Origin: Planctomycetaceae bacterium TMED10 | GTDB lineage: Bacteria > Planctomycetota > Planctomycetia > Pirellulales > UBA7805 | Direction of reading: 5' to 3' | Assembly (NCBI GenBank): GCA_002168195.1 | Contig: NHBP01000108.1 | Coordinates: 1 to 12,278, forward strand | DNA: 12,278 nt | Shown here: piece after piece, positions 6,364 to 12,278 of the stretch | Layout of the letters: every line of letters starts with the position of its first letter | Numbering within the stretch: the first letter of the stretch is position 1 | Made by a program: the position numbers and the translations under genes | Notes under the pieces: model-generated | The model's database searches: none | Told to the model about the DNA's origin: nothing | The model's input: only the letters and a program-made list of their open reading frames with translations

Positions 6364-6394
6364 AAATAGCCGTCCCGCGTGTGGACAGGTCATC

Positions 6395-6424
6395 TTGGAA
6401 AGGGGAATATCATTGTTCTATAGC
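6395..6424 (+). promoter_or_regulatory. Candidate promoter for the VOC gene
   Basis: TTGGAA (6395-6400) and TATAGC (6419-6424) are separated by 18 bases in the 99-bp divergent gap between the oxygenase and VOC genes. Each matches 4 of 6 sigma-70 consensus bases. The leader would be about 30 bases. The oxygenase unit must also start within or near this gap, but no equally good match was found for it. Confidence 0.3.
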
Positions 6425-6462
6425 ATACTCCCTGCGAATCCTTGCAACAGGTGGCGATACCG

Positions 6463-6852
6463 ATGCGGTTTGATCATATGGCGTTTGAAGTTTCTGATCT
6501 TGAGCATTCGATTGCTTTTTATGGCAACGCCCTGGGCTTCACCGAAAGCTGGCGTCATCGAAACGAAGAAGAAAATGAAGAGTGTGTGTTTTTGGCGCTG
6601 GGCAGTGTGCGACTAGAACTGCTTGTGCGGTTAGATGGAACATTCAAAGGTCTGCCGGCCCCCCAAACACCTTACTGCCCTCATCTCGCGATCGGTGTCG
6701 ACGACCTGGATATCGCGATCAACCAACTCAAGAAAAATAAGGTCTCTATTCTCCGAGGACCACTCTCGGTGGAAGGAAAGGTGCGGTGGCTTTACTTTGC
6801 CGATCCTGACCATAATGTGATCGAACTGGTCCAATGGCTGGACGAAAATTAG
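6463..6852 (+). CDS. VOC-superfamily protein (glyoxalase/dioxygenase fold)
   Basis: The product has 129 residues, the usual size of a single-chain VOC protein with two beta-alpha-beta-beta-beta modules. The first module is FDHMAFEVSDLEHSIAFYGN to about residue 55, the second CPHLAIGVDDLD to the C-terminus. The four classical metal positions are present: His5, Glu52 (LELL), His74 (CPHLAI) and Glu121 (NVIELVQW). That favours a metal-dependent enzyme, such as a glyoxalase I-like or epimerase-like activity, rather than a drug-binding protein. The substrate is unknown. TTG at 6442 and GTG at 6451 could extend the frame, but AGGTGG lies 8 bases before the ATG at 6463 and the fold starts right there. 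It is divergent from the oxygenase pair and convergent with the four-helix membrane gene, whose stop is 15 bp away. Confidence 0.88.
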   Translation: MRFDHMAFEVSDLEHSIAFYGNALGFTESWRHRNEEENEECVFLALGSVRLELLVRLDGTFKGLPAPQTPYCPHLAIGVDDLDIAINQLKKNKVSILRGPLSVEGKVRWLYFADPDHNVIELVQWLDEN

Positions 6853-6867
6853 CGTGGTAGAAACGCC

Positions 6868-7335
6868 TCAACGACCACTTTGGGTCCGGGTGATCCCCAT
6901 GGCCGTGAGCAGGACTGATACGAGGAGCAAGAACGCGCCGGCTGGCAACAAAAGAATCCCCAAACTCGGATCGCCGGGATAAGGAAAGAGCCCGCCGAAA
7001 AAAAAGCCGAGAGGCATCAATACACTCGCCCCGATCAAGCTCCATGAAGCGATTTTTAGATTTGATTCTGGCCAATCATCGATACGCGTGAGGGTCCAGC
7101 TGAAAGCAAGATTCACCAGTCCCAGGAGCGTGCCGTGCGTGTGGGCCAAGGTGAGCATCAAACGGCGGGTTTCATGATCGGCATCCAGATACCAGCCGAC
7201 TTTGAATCCATGCATGACTTCCAAGCCGATGCCGAGCGAGAGAAATACAAACAGTTGCCACCAGCCGAAACACAAATGCAAGTGCGCTTTGCTCAGACGT
7301 GCTGCGTTCCCACGGGCTTCTGGCTGATGATCCAT
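6868..7335 (-). CDS. Four-helix membrane protein with conserved-looking histidines
   Basis: The 155-residue product has four predicted membrane helices, about residues 18-40, 59-82, 95-115 and 122-148. Histidines cluster at or near the first two: His18 and His20 (KAHLHLCFGWW), His42 (LEVMHGFKVGW), and His65 and His67 (LAHTHGTLLG). The HxHGxLLG pattern recalls heme-copper-oxidase-like and other b-heme membrane proteins, but the chain is far too short to be an oxidase subunit I. It begins 3 bp after the stop of the octaheme cytochrome gene, so the two are very probably co-transcribed. A reasonable inference is a membrane partner that passes electrons between the quinone pool and the cytochrome. 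I did not recognise a named family. The helices are near certain; the redox role is a guess. Confidence 0.75.
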   Translation of the reverse strand: MDHQPEARGNAARLSKAHLHLCFGWWQLFVFLSLGIGLEVMHGFKVGWYLDADHETRRLMLTLAHTHGTLLGLVNLAFSWTLTRIDDWPESNLKIASWSLIGASVLMPLGFFFGGLFPYPGDPSLGILLLPAGAFLLLVSVLLTAMGITRTQSGR

Positions 7336-7338
7336 AGA

Positions 7339-9276
7339 CTACTCGGGTATTTCGACTGCCGTATCGTCTCGTGCCGCAGACATGCGTTCAAGGAAGGCGT
7401 TCAGCGGTTCGTTCCCGATCAATTCTATGATTCTTTCTGCCGCTTCGGAACCGGGTGGGTTTTCTGCCTGCCATTTGGTTCGGGCGGTTGTCTGGTCCGC
7501 CTGGTGCGCATCATCGCTGGCAAGGAAATCGAATGGAAATTCATTTGGTGTGTATCCGGGGACGGCACGCAGCGCACGATGCGCAATAAAGCGGACCTGA
7601 TCGTAGGGATCGGTAAGTAGTTGCACCAGGAACGGTGCCTGCCAAGTGTTATCCGATGCGGTGAGGGCGGGGGTCCAACCGAAGTGCCAGGCAGTGACTG
7701 CCCGTTGGATAGCATCGCCCTTGAGGAGCCAGAGGATCGATGCGGGCAGTTCCTGTTGTTCTGCCGTCAGCTTGGGTGGTGATTGCCCGTACCACTCAGA
7801 GAGATAATCTCCGGCCCAGGCGAGTGATTTATCGAGATGGCAAAGATTGCAAGCATCCGGTCGGCCCGTGTCAGCACTCCGCTGGACATCGGGACTGTCG
7901 ATGCGGTGACTCCGCATCGCGGTGGAGAGTGCGTAGCTTGTGTTGGGCATATGGCAGTTGTAACAGAGACTACCGCTTGAATCGGCTGCGTGGTGAGTGT
8001 GCGCGCTCAGATTATCGCGATACGATGAATGGCACTGCAGGCACGCTTCGTTCGTGTCCATCATCGCCGCAAGTTGATCGTTCGGATCACTGTCATGCAT
8101 CGAGTGACACGACAGGCACGTTAATTCTCCTTGGAGATAGCAGGGTGATTTGATATGCGCGTTGTATTCATCACCCCCGATGCGGCACGTGCCATCATTC
8201 CAGAACACTTTACTGAATGTGTGGCCTTCGGTGGGAGTTTCGACTCCTTCGATTTTGGGTCGATCTTTGCCGTAGTAATCTTCTAGCTCGTCTAGATTAT
8301 CAAAATCCGCAAACGTTAGGTGTTCTGCGAGGTCATCATTCCCGGCCCGATATTGAATGCCTTCTTTGCGGGCACTGACAAGATCAATGGGTTGGCTGCT
8401 GCTGTGACAGCGGCCGCAGATCATCACGCTCACCTCGGTGGTGCAATGTTCAGGATTGACAATCGTCGGATCCGGTCCGCCGCGCAAATGCTGCATGTAG
8501 CGATTTAGCGCATTTTGATGATGCTTAACGTGTTCTCTGCCTGGCCCATGGCACGCTTCACAAGAAATGCCGAAATCGGCGACGCGACTATCGGCCACCA
8601 TCCGCTCTTCATCGAAGAAAGGCATTCCCCCGGTGCTGTGGCAATTGATGCAGTGGCTATTCCAATGTGCCGAGTTGCCGGGTGTGTCGGGGGGTTCAAT
8701 GACCGATTTTTGTTTTGGTATCCATCGCTGCTCGGCGATGTTGTAATAGAGAGGGATTTCAATCGGTTGTCGCTTCAGGTTTGGCACCCAATAAGCCTGG
8801 TAGTGGTGGGAACCGGTCGACATCACAACACGGCGAGGAAAGTTCGGTAATGAGCGGACGTTACCCATCGTGTTTTTCTTTTTCGCATCCACCATAAAGA
8901 GGTCGCCGTCTCGATAGAAATTGTAAGTAATGTCACCGACCTGGTAATCTTTGCCATCAAAATCGCCCACGACCGTTTCGGGCGAGACAACCTGGGTCAT
9001 TGTGCGATGAAACGTGTTGTGCCACGAAGCGTGTGCACCCGGATGGCATTTCTTGCAGGTGTCGGAAGACACATAATCACCGGTCCGATCGACCCGGGGA
9101 ATTGTTTCTTCGGGTACGGGAATTTCCTGCTCGTAAAACAAAAACCCGGCGGTAGAGCAGAGCAGGGCGGCGAGAATGACGAGGCGGACGAGTCCGTGCC
9201 GCGTTGCGCTCATTGCGCTCGTTGCACTTGTCGCGCTTGTCTTGGTGGGCTGCGGATTTTCTCTAGGTGAATGCAT
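7339..9276 (-). CDS. Octaheme c-type cytochrome with HEAT-like C-terminal region
   Basis: The 645-residue product has eight CxxCH heme motifs, starting at Cys74, 209, 239, 287, 387, 412, 438 and 476. A membrane helix at about 28-47 acts as signal or anchor, placing the rest in the periplasm. The first motif lies in SSDTCKKCHPGAHASWHNTFH, typical of cytochrome c554-like multiheme proteins. Motifs five to seven (LTCLSCHSMH, ACLQCH, LCYNCH) are of the paired-CxxCH kind. A segment of about 95 residues without hemes separates motifs four and five. After residue 500 there are no hemes; the helical run with DPYDQVRFIAHRALR looks HEAT-like. The role is electron transfer or reduction of an unknown acceptor. 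Residues 13-24 are a TSA-type repeat encoded by a 9-bp tandem tract. The ATG at 9276 has only a weak AGGG upstream; Met22 is an alternative start. Confidence 0.92.
   Translation of the reverse strand: MHSPRENPQPTKTSATSATSAMSATRHGLVRLVILAALLCSTAGFLFYEQEIPVPEETIPRVDRTGDYVSSDTCKKCHPGAHASWHNTFHRTMTQVVSPETVVGDFDGKDYQVGDITYNFYRDGDLFMVDAKKKNTMGNVRSLPNFPRRVVMSTGSHHYQAYWVPNLKRQPIEIPLYYNIAEQRWIPKQKSVIEPPDTPGNSAHWNSHCINCHSTGGMPFFDEERMVADSRVADFGISCEACHGPGREHVKHHQNALNRYMQHLRGGPDPTIVNPEHCTTEVSVMICGRCHSSSQPIDLVSARKEGIQYRAGNDDLAEHLTFADFDNLDELEDYYGKDRPKIEGVETPTEGHTFSKVFWNDGTCRIGGDEYNAHIKSPCYLQGELTCLSCHSMHDSDPNDQLAAMMDTNEACLQCHSSYRDNLSAHTHHAADSSGSLCYNCHMPNTSYALSTAMRSHRIDSPDVQRSADTGRPDACNLCHLDKSLAWAGDYLSEWYGQSPPKLTAEQQELPASILWLLKGDAIQRAVTAWHFGWTPALTASDNTWQAPFLVQLLTDPYDQVRFIAHRALRAVPGYTPNEFPFDFLASDDAHQADQTTARTKWQAENPPGSEAAERIIELIGNEPLNAFLERMSAARDDTAVEIPE
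9205..9240. repeat. Degenerate tandem repeat, 4 x 9 bp, inside the cytochrome gene
   Basis: The plus-strand units are TGCGCTCAT, TGCGCTCGT, TGCACTTGT and CGCGCTTGT. They encode TSA-TSA-TSA-MSA at residues 13-24, before the membrane helix. The 9-base period, four-unit length and TGCGNNYGT core are shared with the perfect tract at 4205-4240 (unit TGCGAATGT when rotated). Confidence 0.75.
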
Positions 9277-9356
9277 CTGGGCAATTCCCTGGATCAGACG
9301 CCGATTCGGTGGTATCTCGTCAACACTGTATTTTCTGCTAGTCGTTGCCGGAGAGT

Positions 9357-9366
9357 CAAGCGCTTG
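9357..9366. promoter_or_regulatory. Perfect 10-bp palindrome upstream of the cytochrome gene
   Basis: CAAGCGCTTG is a perfect palindrome in the 133-bp gap between the VTT gene stop and the cytochrome ATG. It overlaps TTGACT (minus strand, 9359-9354), a possible -35 element, although no good -10 hexamer lies at normal spacing. It may be an operator; a chance palindrome is also possible. Confidence 0.2.
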
Positions 9367-9409
9367 GGAGAATGAACTACTGAATCTTATCGGTCTAGGG
9401 AGACGCTTA

Positions 9410-10153
9410 TTAAAGGGGATTCTCTTTTTTTCCGGCTCTCCACAGCAACCAGCAAAGGATTCCCAGGTAAATTATTGCGATACCGACCAGCGGCCAGAGG
9501 AGCCAGGGAAAGGAATCAAAGAGTGTCATGGACGTATAGGCTTGCAAATAGCACAGGGGTGCCATGCCGATGAAGGTCCCGAGCATGACGTGTGTTACCG
9601 GAATAGGGGTCGGGCCGGCAGCATACGAAACGAGGTCTGAGGAGGTGAGCGGATTGATGCGTAAGAGTAGGATGATTCCCATGCCATGGCGTTCGATCCG
9701 TTCCCGTTGGCGGATGAAAAAAGGTTTTCTCGCAATTTTTTCGCGGGCCTCCGGACCGAGCAGAGAACGCATGATGCCGCAGGCCAAGCCTGCGCCGATG
9801 GTATTTCCGATCAGTGTGATCGTTCCACCCCAAAACCCTCCGAAAAGCATGCCTCCGGGAAGGTAAAGCAGCGTACCGGGAATAGGTGCAATCACCACTT
9901 CAGCGATCACTAGCATGAGATAGGCTAGTGGGGCAAGGTTGCCCCACGCCGCAAACAATTCCTGGATCGCCTCCACCTTCTCCGCGCTCGGTAAAGTGGT
10001 GCTCAGGACAGTGGCGACGATGCCACCGGTGTAATACGACCAGCAGAAAAACAGACTCAAAGCGAGTAACAACCCGCCGCCCGCCAATCGCCAGGCCCAT
10101 AGCGGGAAAGAATGTTTTTTATTTTGCATCCCATCCACTGCGGAAAACCTCAT
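9410..10153 (-). CDS. VTT-domain (TVP38/TMEM64, DedA-like) membrane protein
   Basis: The 247-residue product has an N-terminal helix (about 22-42) and several more hydrophobic segments. The VTT-domain core is visible: APIPGTLLYLPGGMLFGGFWGG at 89-110, then GNTIGAGLACGIMRSLLG to 133, and later RINPLTSSDLVSYAAG at 165-180, the family's arginine/proline re-entrant motif. C-terminal helices run from about 188 to 240. Relatives of this superfamily are linked to phospholipid scrambling or membrane homeostasis, but this member's substrate is unknown. The ATG at 10153 lies 3 bp after the hydrolase stop, suggesting coupled translation. An internal ATG (Met9, at 10129) is an alternative start. No clear terminator was found after the gene. 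Confidence 0.9.
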   Translation of the reverse strand: MRFSAVDGMQNKKHSFPLWAWRLAGGGLLLALSLFFCWSYYTGGIVATVLSTTLPSAEKVEAIQELFAAWGNLAPLAYLMLVIAEVVIAPIPGTLLYLPGGMLFGGFWGGTITLIGNTIGAGLACGIMRSLLGPEAREKIARKPFFIRQRERIERHGMGIILLLRINPLTSSDLVSYAAGPTPIPVTHVMLGTFIGMAPLCYLQAYTSMTLFDSFPWLLWPLVGIAIIYLGILCWLLWRAGKKENPL

Positions 10154-10156
10154 TGC

Positions 10157-10900
10157 CTAGCGTTGCTGTTGCAAAAACCAATCATAAAGGTCCGGATTGG
10201 CATAGGTCGCACTCCACGAATCGTGGCCTGCCTCGGGATAGATGGTGAATTGAGTTTCTCCCTCTTCAGCTTTGACTGCACGAACCATGCGTTCCGATTC
10301 GGCGAGTGGTACCACTGAATCGCGGGCACCGTGAAAAACCCACATTGGAAGGGCCGATAATTTTTTTGCATCCTTTGGATTTCCACCGCCACAGATGGGA
10401 GCAATGGCTGCGAATCGTTCCGGTCGTGCACCGGCTAGGTGCCAGGTGCCATAGCCGCCCATACTCAGGCCGGTAAGGTAAACCCGCTGCTTGTCGACCC
10501 GATATTTATTTTCAATTGTGTCCAGTAATGCGGCGAGCTTTTTTAATTGCGCTTGATCGCTCCACCATTTTCCGTTCGGGCACTGTGGCGAGACGATAAT
10601 AAACGGTAGATCCATCGTGCCATCACGTACGATCTTCGGCGGACCATGTTTGGCGACCTTGTCGATGTGGGTGCCCCGTTCCCCCGCGCCGTGCAGAAAG
10701 AGGATGAGTGGCCAGTCTTTTTTCGATTCGTGGTATCCGTTCGGAAGGTATAGTAGGTAATCCATCTTCTGTTTTCCGCCGGGGCCGCTGGCAAGCTGTT
10801 CTCTCGTTTGCCGCAGATCAGGATCAGCTGCCGCGATCACCGTATAGCACAGCAGGGAGTAGAGCGTAAAAAAATGAGGCACGATTGAATTTCTTGACAT
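10157..10900 (-). CDS. Secreted alpha/beta-hydrolase (esterase/peptidase-like)
   Basis: The chosen 247-residue form begins MSRNSIVPHFF and has a signal peptide to about Ala25. The alpha/beta-hydrolase marks are clear: LFLHGAGERG at 67-76 for the oxyanion hole, nucleophile Ser146 in GLSMGGYG, Asp194 in FHGARDSVVP, and His226 in EAGHDSW. The overall plan (LLYLPNGY at the start, DQVVP-like acid loop, GGG after the nucleophile helix) matches the LpqC/polyhydroxybutyrate-depolymerase-like and dienelactone-hydrolase-like esterases that planctomycetes carry in large numbers. The natural ester or peptide is unknown. The frame is open upstream to an ATG at 10999, but the extra 33 residues are polar and would bury the signal peptide. 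Neither start has a convincing ribosome site. It is the first gene of a pair with the VTT protein. Confidence 0.88.
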   Translation of the reverse strand: MSRNSIVPHFFTLYSLLCYTVIAAADPDLRQTREQLASGPGGKQKMDYLLYLPNGYHESKKDWPLILFLHGAGERGTHIDKVAKHGPPKIVRDGTMDLPFIIVSPQCPNGKWWSDQAQLKKLAALLDTIENKYRVDKQRVYLTGLSMGGYGTWHLAGARPERFAAIAPICGGGNPKDAKKLSALPMWVFHGARDSVVPLAESERMVRAVKAEEGETQFTIYPEAGHDSWSATYANPDLYDWFLQQQR

Positions 10901-11020
10901 GCGATTGCGATGGATTTGGTGTTGGATTGGTTGTGGGCCGACTATTTTTGCGGACGCTGTGTGGATGGTTTGTTGACGCAATGTAGCGTAATGCAGCATG
11001 ATTCGTCTAATCGCCCGGTC

Positions 11021-11049
11021 GTGACGTAGCTGGGCTTAATCGATATAAA
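11021..11049 (+). promoter_or_regulatory. Candidate promoter for the PD40 protein gene
   Basis: GTGACG (11021-11026) and TATAAA (11044-11049) are 17 bases apart; they match 4 and 5 of the 6 sigma-70 consensus bases. The leader would be about 93 bases. The hexamer TAATCG occurs at 11008 and 11037 and inverted at 11057, around this site. The gap, 10901-11148, holds no other gene. Confidence 0.35.
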
Positions 11050-11148
11050 CCCTAGACGATTACCGGGGCTGGAGATTAACCTGTAGGTTCCTCGAGCCGG
11101 GGGCGGATCGTTTTTACATTCTGGAAAAAGAAAAGGGAGAAAAGGTCG

Positions 11149-12183
11149 ATGGACTGCAAATTATATCGAGTGGGTGATGCGAAACAGATGCAATCCGGCG
11201 GGCGGTTCATCGCAATTCACCTGAGCCTTCTTCTCTGTGTGGTAGCGATCGGAACGAGCTGCTCGAAAAACCCGGGGACGAACCAGAATGAGTTGGTCGA
11301 TGCAAAAGAGATCATTCACGAGACGGATTCGTCCAAGCTAACAGCCACCAATATGGGGGTTCCCGTTAACTCATCCGAGGGTGAATTTAATCCGGAGATG
11401 ACCAGCAACGGTCTAGAAATGTTCTTTTCCTCTGAGCGCGAAGGTTCGCAGGATCGCGACTTATATCGTGCCCGCCGCGAGACACCCGATGGCGAGTGGA
11501 CGGTTGTTGAAAACATGGGACCGAAGATTAACAGTCCGCATCTTGATTCTGGCCCGTCGATCACTGCCGATGGAAAGACGCTCGTCTTTCACTCTGAAAG
11601 ATTATTTAACGGCGAGGAGGATGGAATCCAAACACATCGCGATCTGTTTTATACGCAGCGGGCATCGCTGGACGCCCCGTTTGGGAAAGTAGAGCTTGTT
11701 CCCGGCAAAGAGGTGATCACTGGCTATGCAGATACTGCGGCATTGATTACCGATGATGGCAAGACGATGTATTTTAGTTCGAATCGCCCCGGCGGAATCG
11801 GCAGTAAAGATATTTATATGGCGACAAGAGAAGATCCGAACGGTCCTTTCACAGCTGTGCAAAACATGGGGCCGAATGTGAACTCGAAGTGGGTCGATTC
11901 CAACCCCGCAATTACCGAAAACGGGCTGACGCTGTTTTTTCATTCCAAGCGGCCCGGCTTCGGTCGATCGGATCTTTACGTAACGTGTCGACCATCGAAG
12001 GATGCATCCTGGGGCCCGGCACGTAATTTGGGCGTGTCTGCCAATACTGACTATGCCGAAGCGAATCCGAGCGTTTCGGCGAACGGAAAAATTTTGCTGT
12101 TCCGATCTGATCGAGAAGGAACGGTCGGCAAGCAAGATTTGTGGCAGATGCCCATGGATCCAGCTTGGCTCAAATGTGAGTAA
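11149..12183 (+). CDS. Exported PD40/TolB-like beta-propeller protein, possible lipoprotein
   Basis: The 344-residue product has an N-terminal basic segment and a hydrophobic stretch at 20-36, ending in IGTSC with Cys38. This may be a lipoprotein site, though Gly at -3 is not the usual Leu/Val/Ile. Five PD40-type repeats are visible, 53-60 residues apart: FNPEMTSNGLEMFFSSER (80), SGPSITADGKTLVFHSER (134), LITDDGKTMYFSSNRPGG (199), SNPAITENGLTLFFHSKRPG (251) and ANPSVSANGKILLFRSDR (305). Several are followed by D-L/I-Y and a conserved NMGPxxNS linker. The fold is a beta-propeller likely sitting outside the inner membrane; the role may be binding. GGGAG lies 9 bases before the ATG at 11149, which fixes the start. 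It is divergent from the hydrolase gene. Confidence 0.88.
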   Translation: MDCKLYRVGDAKQMQSGGRFIAIHLSLLLCVVAIGTSCSKNPGTNQNELVDAKEIIHETDSSKLTATNMGVPVNSSEGEFNPEMTSNGLEMFFSSEREGSQDRDLYRARRETPDGEWTVVENMGPKINSPHLDSGPSITADGKTLVFHSERLFNGEEDGIQTHRDLFYTQRASLDAPFGKVELVPGKEVITGYADTAALITDDGKTMYFSSNRPGGIGSKDIYMATREDPNGPFTAVQNMGPNVNSKWVDSNPAITENGLTLFFHSKRPGFGRSDLYVTCRPSKDASWGPARNLGVSANTDYAEANPSVSANGKILLFRSDREGTVGKQDLWQMPMDPAWLKCE

Positions 12184-12222
12184 TCGTTGTTTCATTTTGG
12201 TGAACTATCGAGAGAAGCAAAG

Positions 12223-12278
12223 ATGCCGCATGACCAATCGAATTTTGACGATTTAATCAATCTGCTGCAAAAACAGCG
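12223..12278 (+). CDS. 5' end of an unidentified gene, cut by the window edge
   Basis: An ATG at 12223 opens 18 codons that run off the right edge: MPHDQSNFDDLINLLQKQ. GAGA lies about 8 bases upstream. The start is 39 bp after the PD40 gene stop, so co-transcription is likely. The FDDLI-x-x-L pattern recalls the first residues of planctomycete extracytoplasmic-function sigma factors, but too little is visible to name it. Confidence 0.4.
   Translation, partial: MPHDQSNFDDLINLLQKQ

Noticed and set aside
6364..6393. Ten-residue extension of the PF13759-like oxygenase
   Set aside because: No ribosome site, and the family's conserved N-terminal FPxxV segment begins right after the internal ATG.
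6846..6882. Bidirectional terminator between the VOC and four-helix genes
   Set aside because: The only pairing is GTGGT with ACCAC across 15 bases, with no adequate T-run on the plus strand.
10901..10999. N-terminal extension of the hydrolase from the ATG at 10999
   Set aside because: The added residues are polar and would place the signal peptide internally; no ribosome site supports it.

Overview
The window most resembles a planctomycete chromosome, probably one of moderate GC (my impression by eye is near 50%). The inference rests on the mix of gene types: a secreted leucine-rich-repeat protein, an FG-GAP secreted protein, a PEP-CTERM protein, an EF-hand/dockerin-like fragment of the kind planctomycetes carry, a large multiheme cytochrome c with a HEAT-like tail, and a PD40 propeller. 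No rRNA, tRNA, CRISPR array, transposase or phage gene was recognised.

Layout: nearly everything is on the minus strand. Read leftwards from the right end, the minus-strand genes are: a secreted alpha/beta-hydrolase (10900-10157) and a VTT/DedA-like membrane protein (10153-9410), separated by 3 bp; an octaheme cytochrome c (9276-7339) and a four-helix histidine-rich membrane protein (7335-6868), also separated by 3 bp; two overlapping 2-oxoglutarate/Fe(II) oxygenases of different families (6363-5659 and 5662-5168); a PEP-CTERM protein without a signal peptide (5007-4432); a 37-codon EF-hand-like micro-ORF (4193-4080); a predicted nucleotidyltransferase (3950-3021); an FG-GAP secreted protein (2890-1565); a thioredoxin-fold redoxin (1525-938); and a leucine-rich-repeat protein running off the left edge (805 to below 1). 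Two genes are on the plus strand: a small VOC/glyoxalase-fold protein (6463-6852), divergent from the oxygenases, and a PD40 propeller (11149-12183), followed by the first 18 codons of another gene at the right edge.

How the parts may work together: the cytochrome and four-helix protein look like a periplasmic/membrane electron-transfer unit. The two oxygenases are translationally coupled and probably act on related substrates or as one step pair. The hydrolase and VTT protein are co-transcribed but have no obvious functional link. The FG-GAP, redoxin and LRR genes face the same way, with the FG-GAP to redoxin gap only 39 bp.

The stretch from 3951 to 5167 is the most irregular. It holds an incomplete-looking PEP-CTERM gene, a dockerin-like fragment, a perfect 4 x 9-bp tandem repeat, a 12-bp-stem hairpin in front of the nucleotidyltransferase, and a second large inverted repeat. 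A related 4 x 9-bp repeat lies inside the N-terminus of the cytochrome gene. I see no clear new defence or biosynthetic system. The strongest leads are the cytochrome/four-helix pair, the oxygenase pair and the repeat-rich 4-5 kb region.
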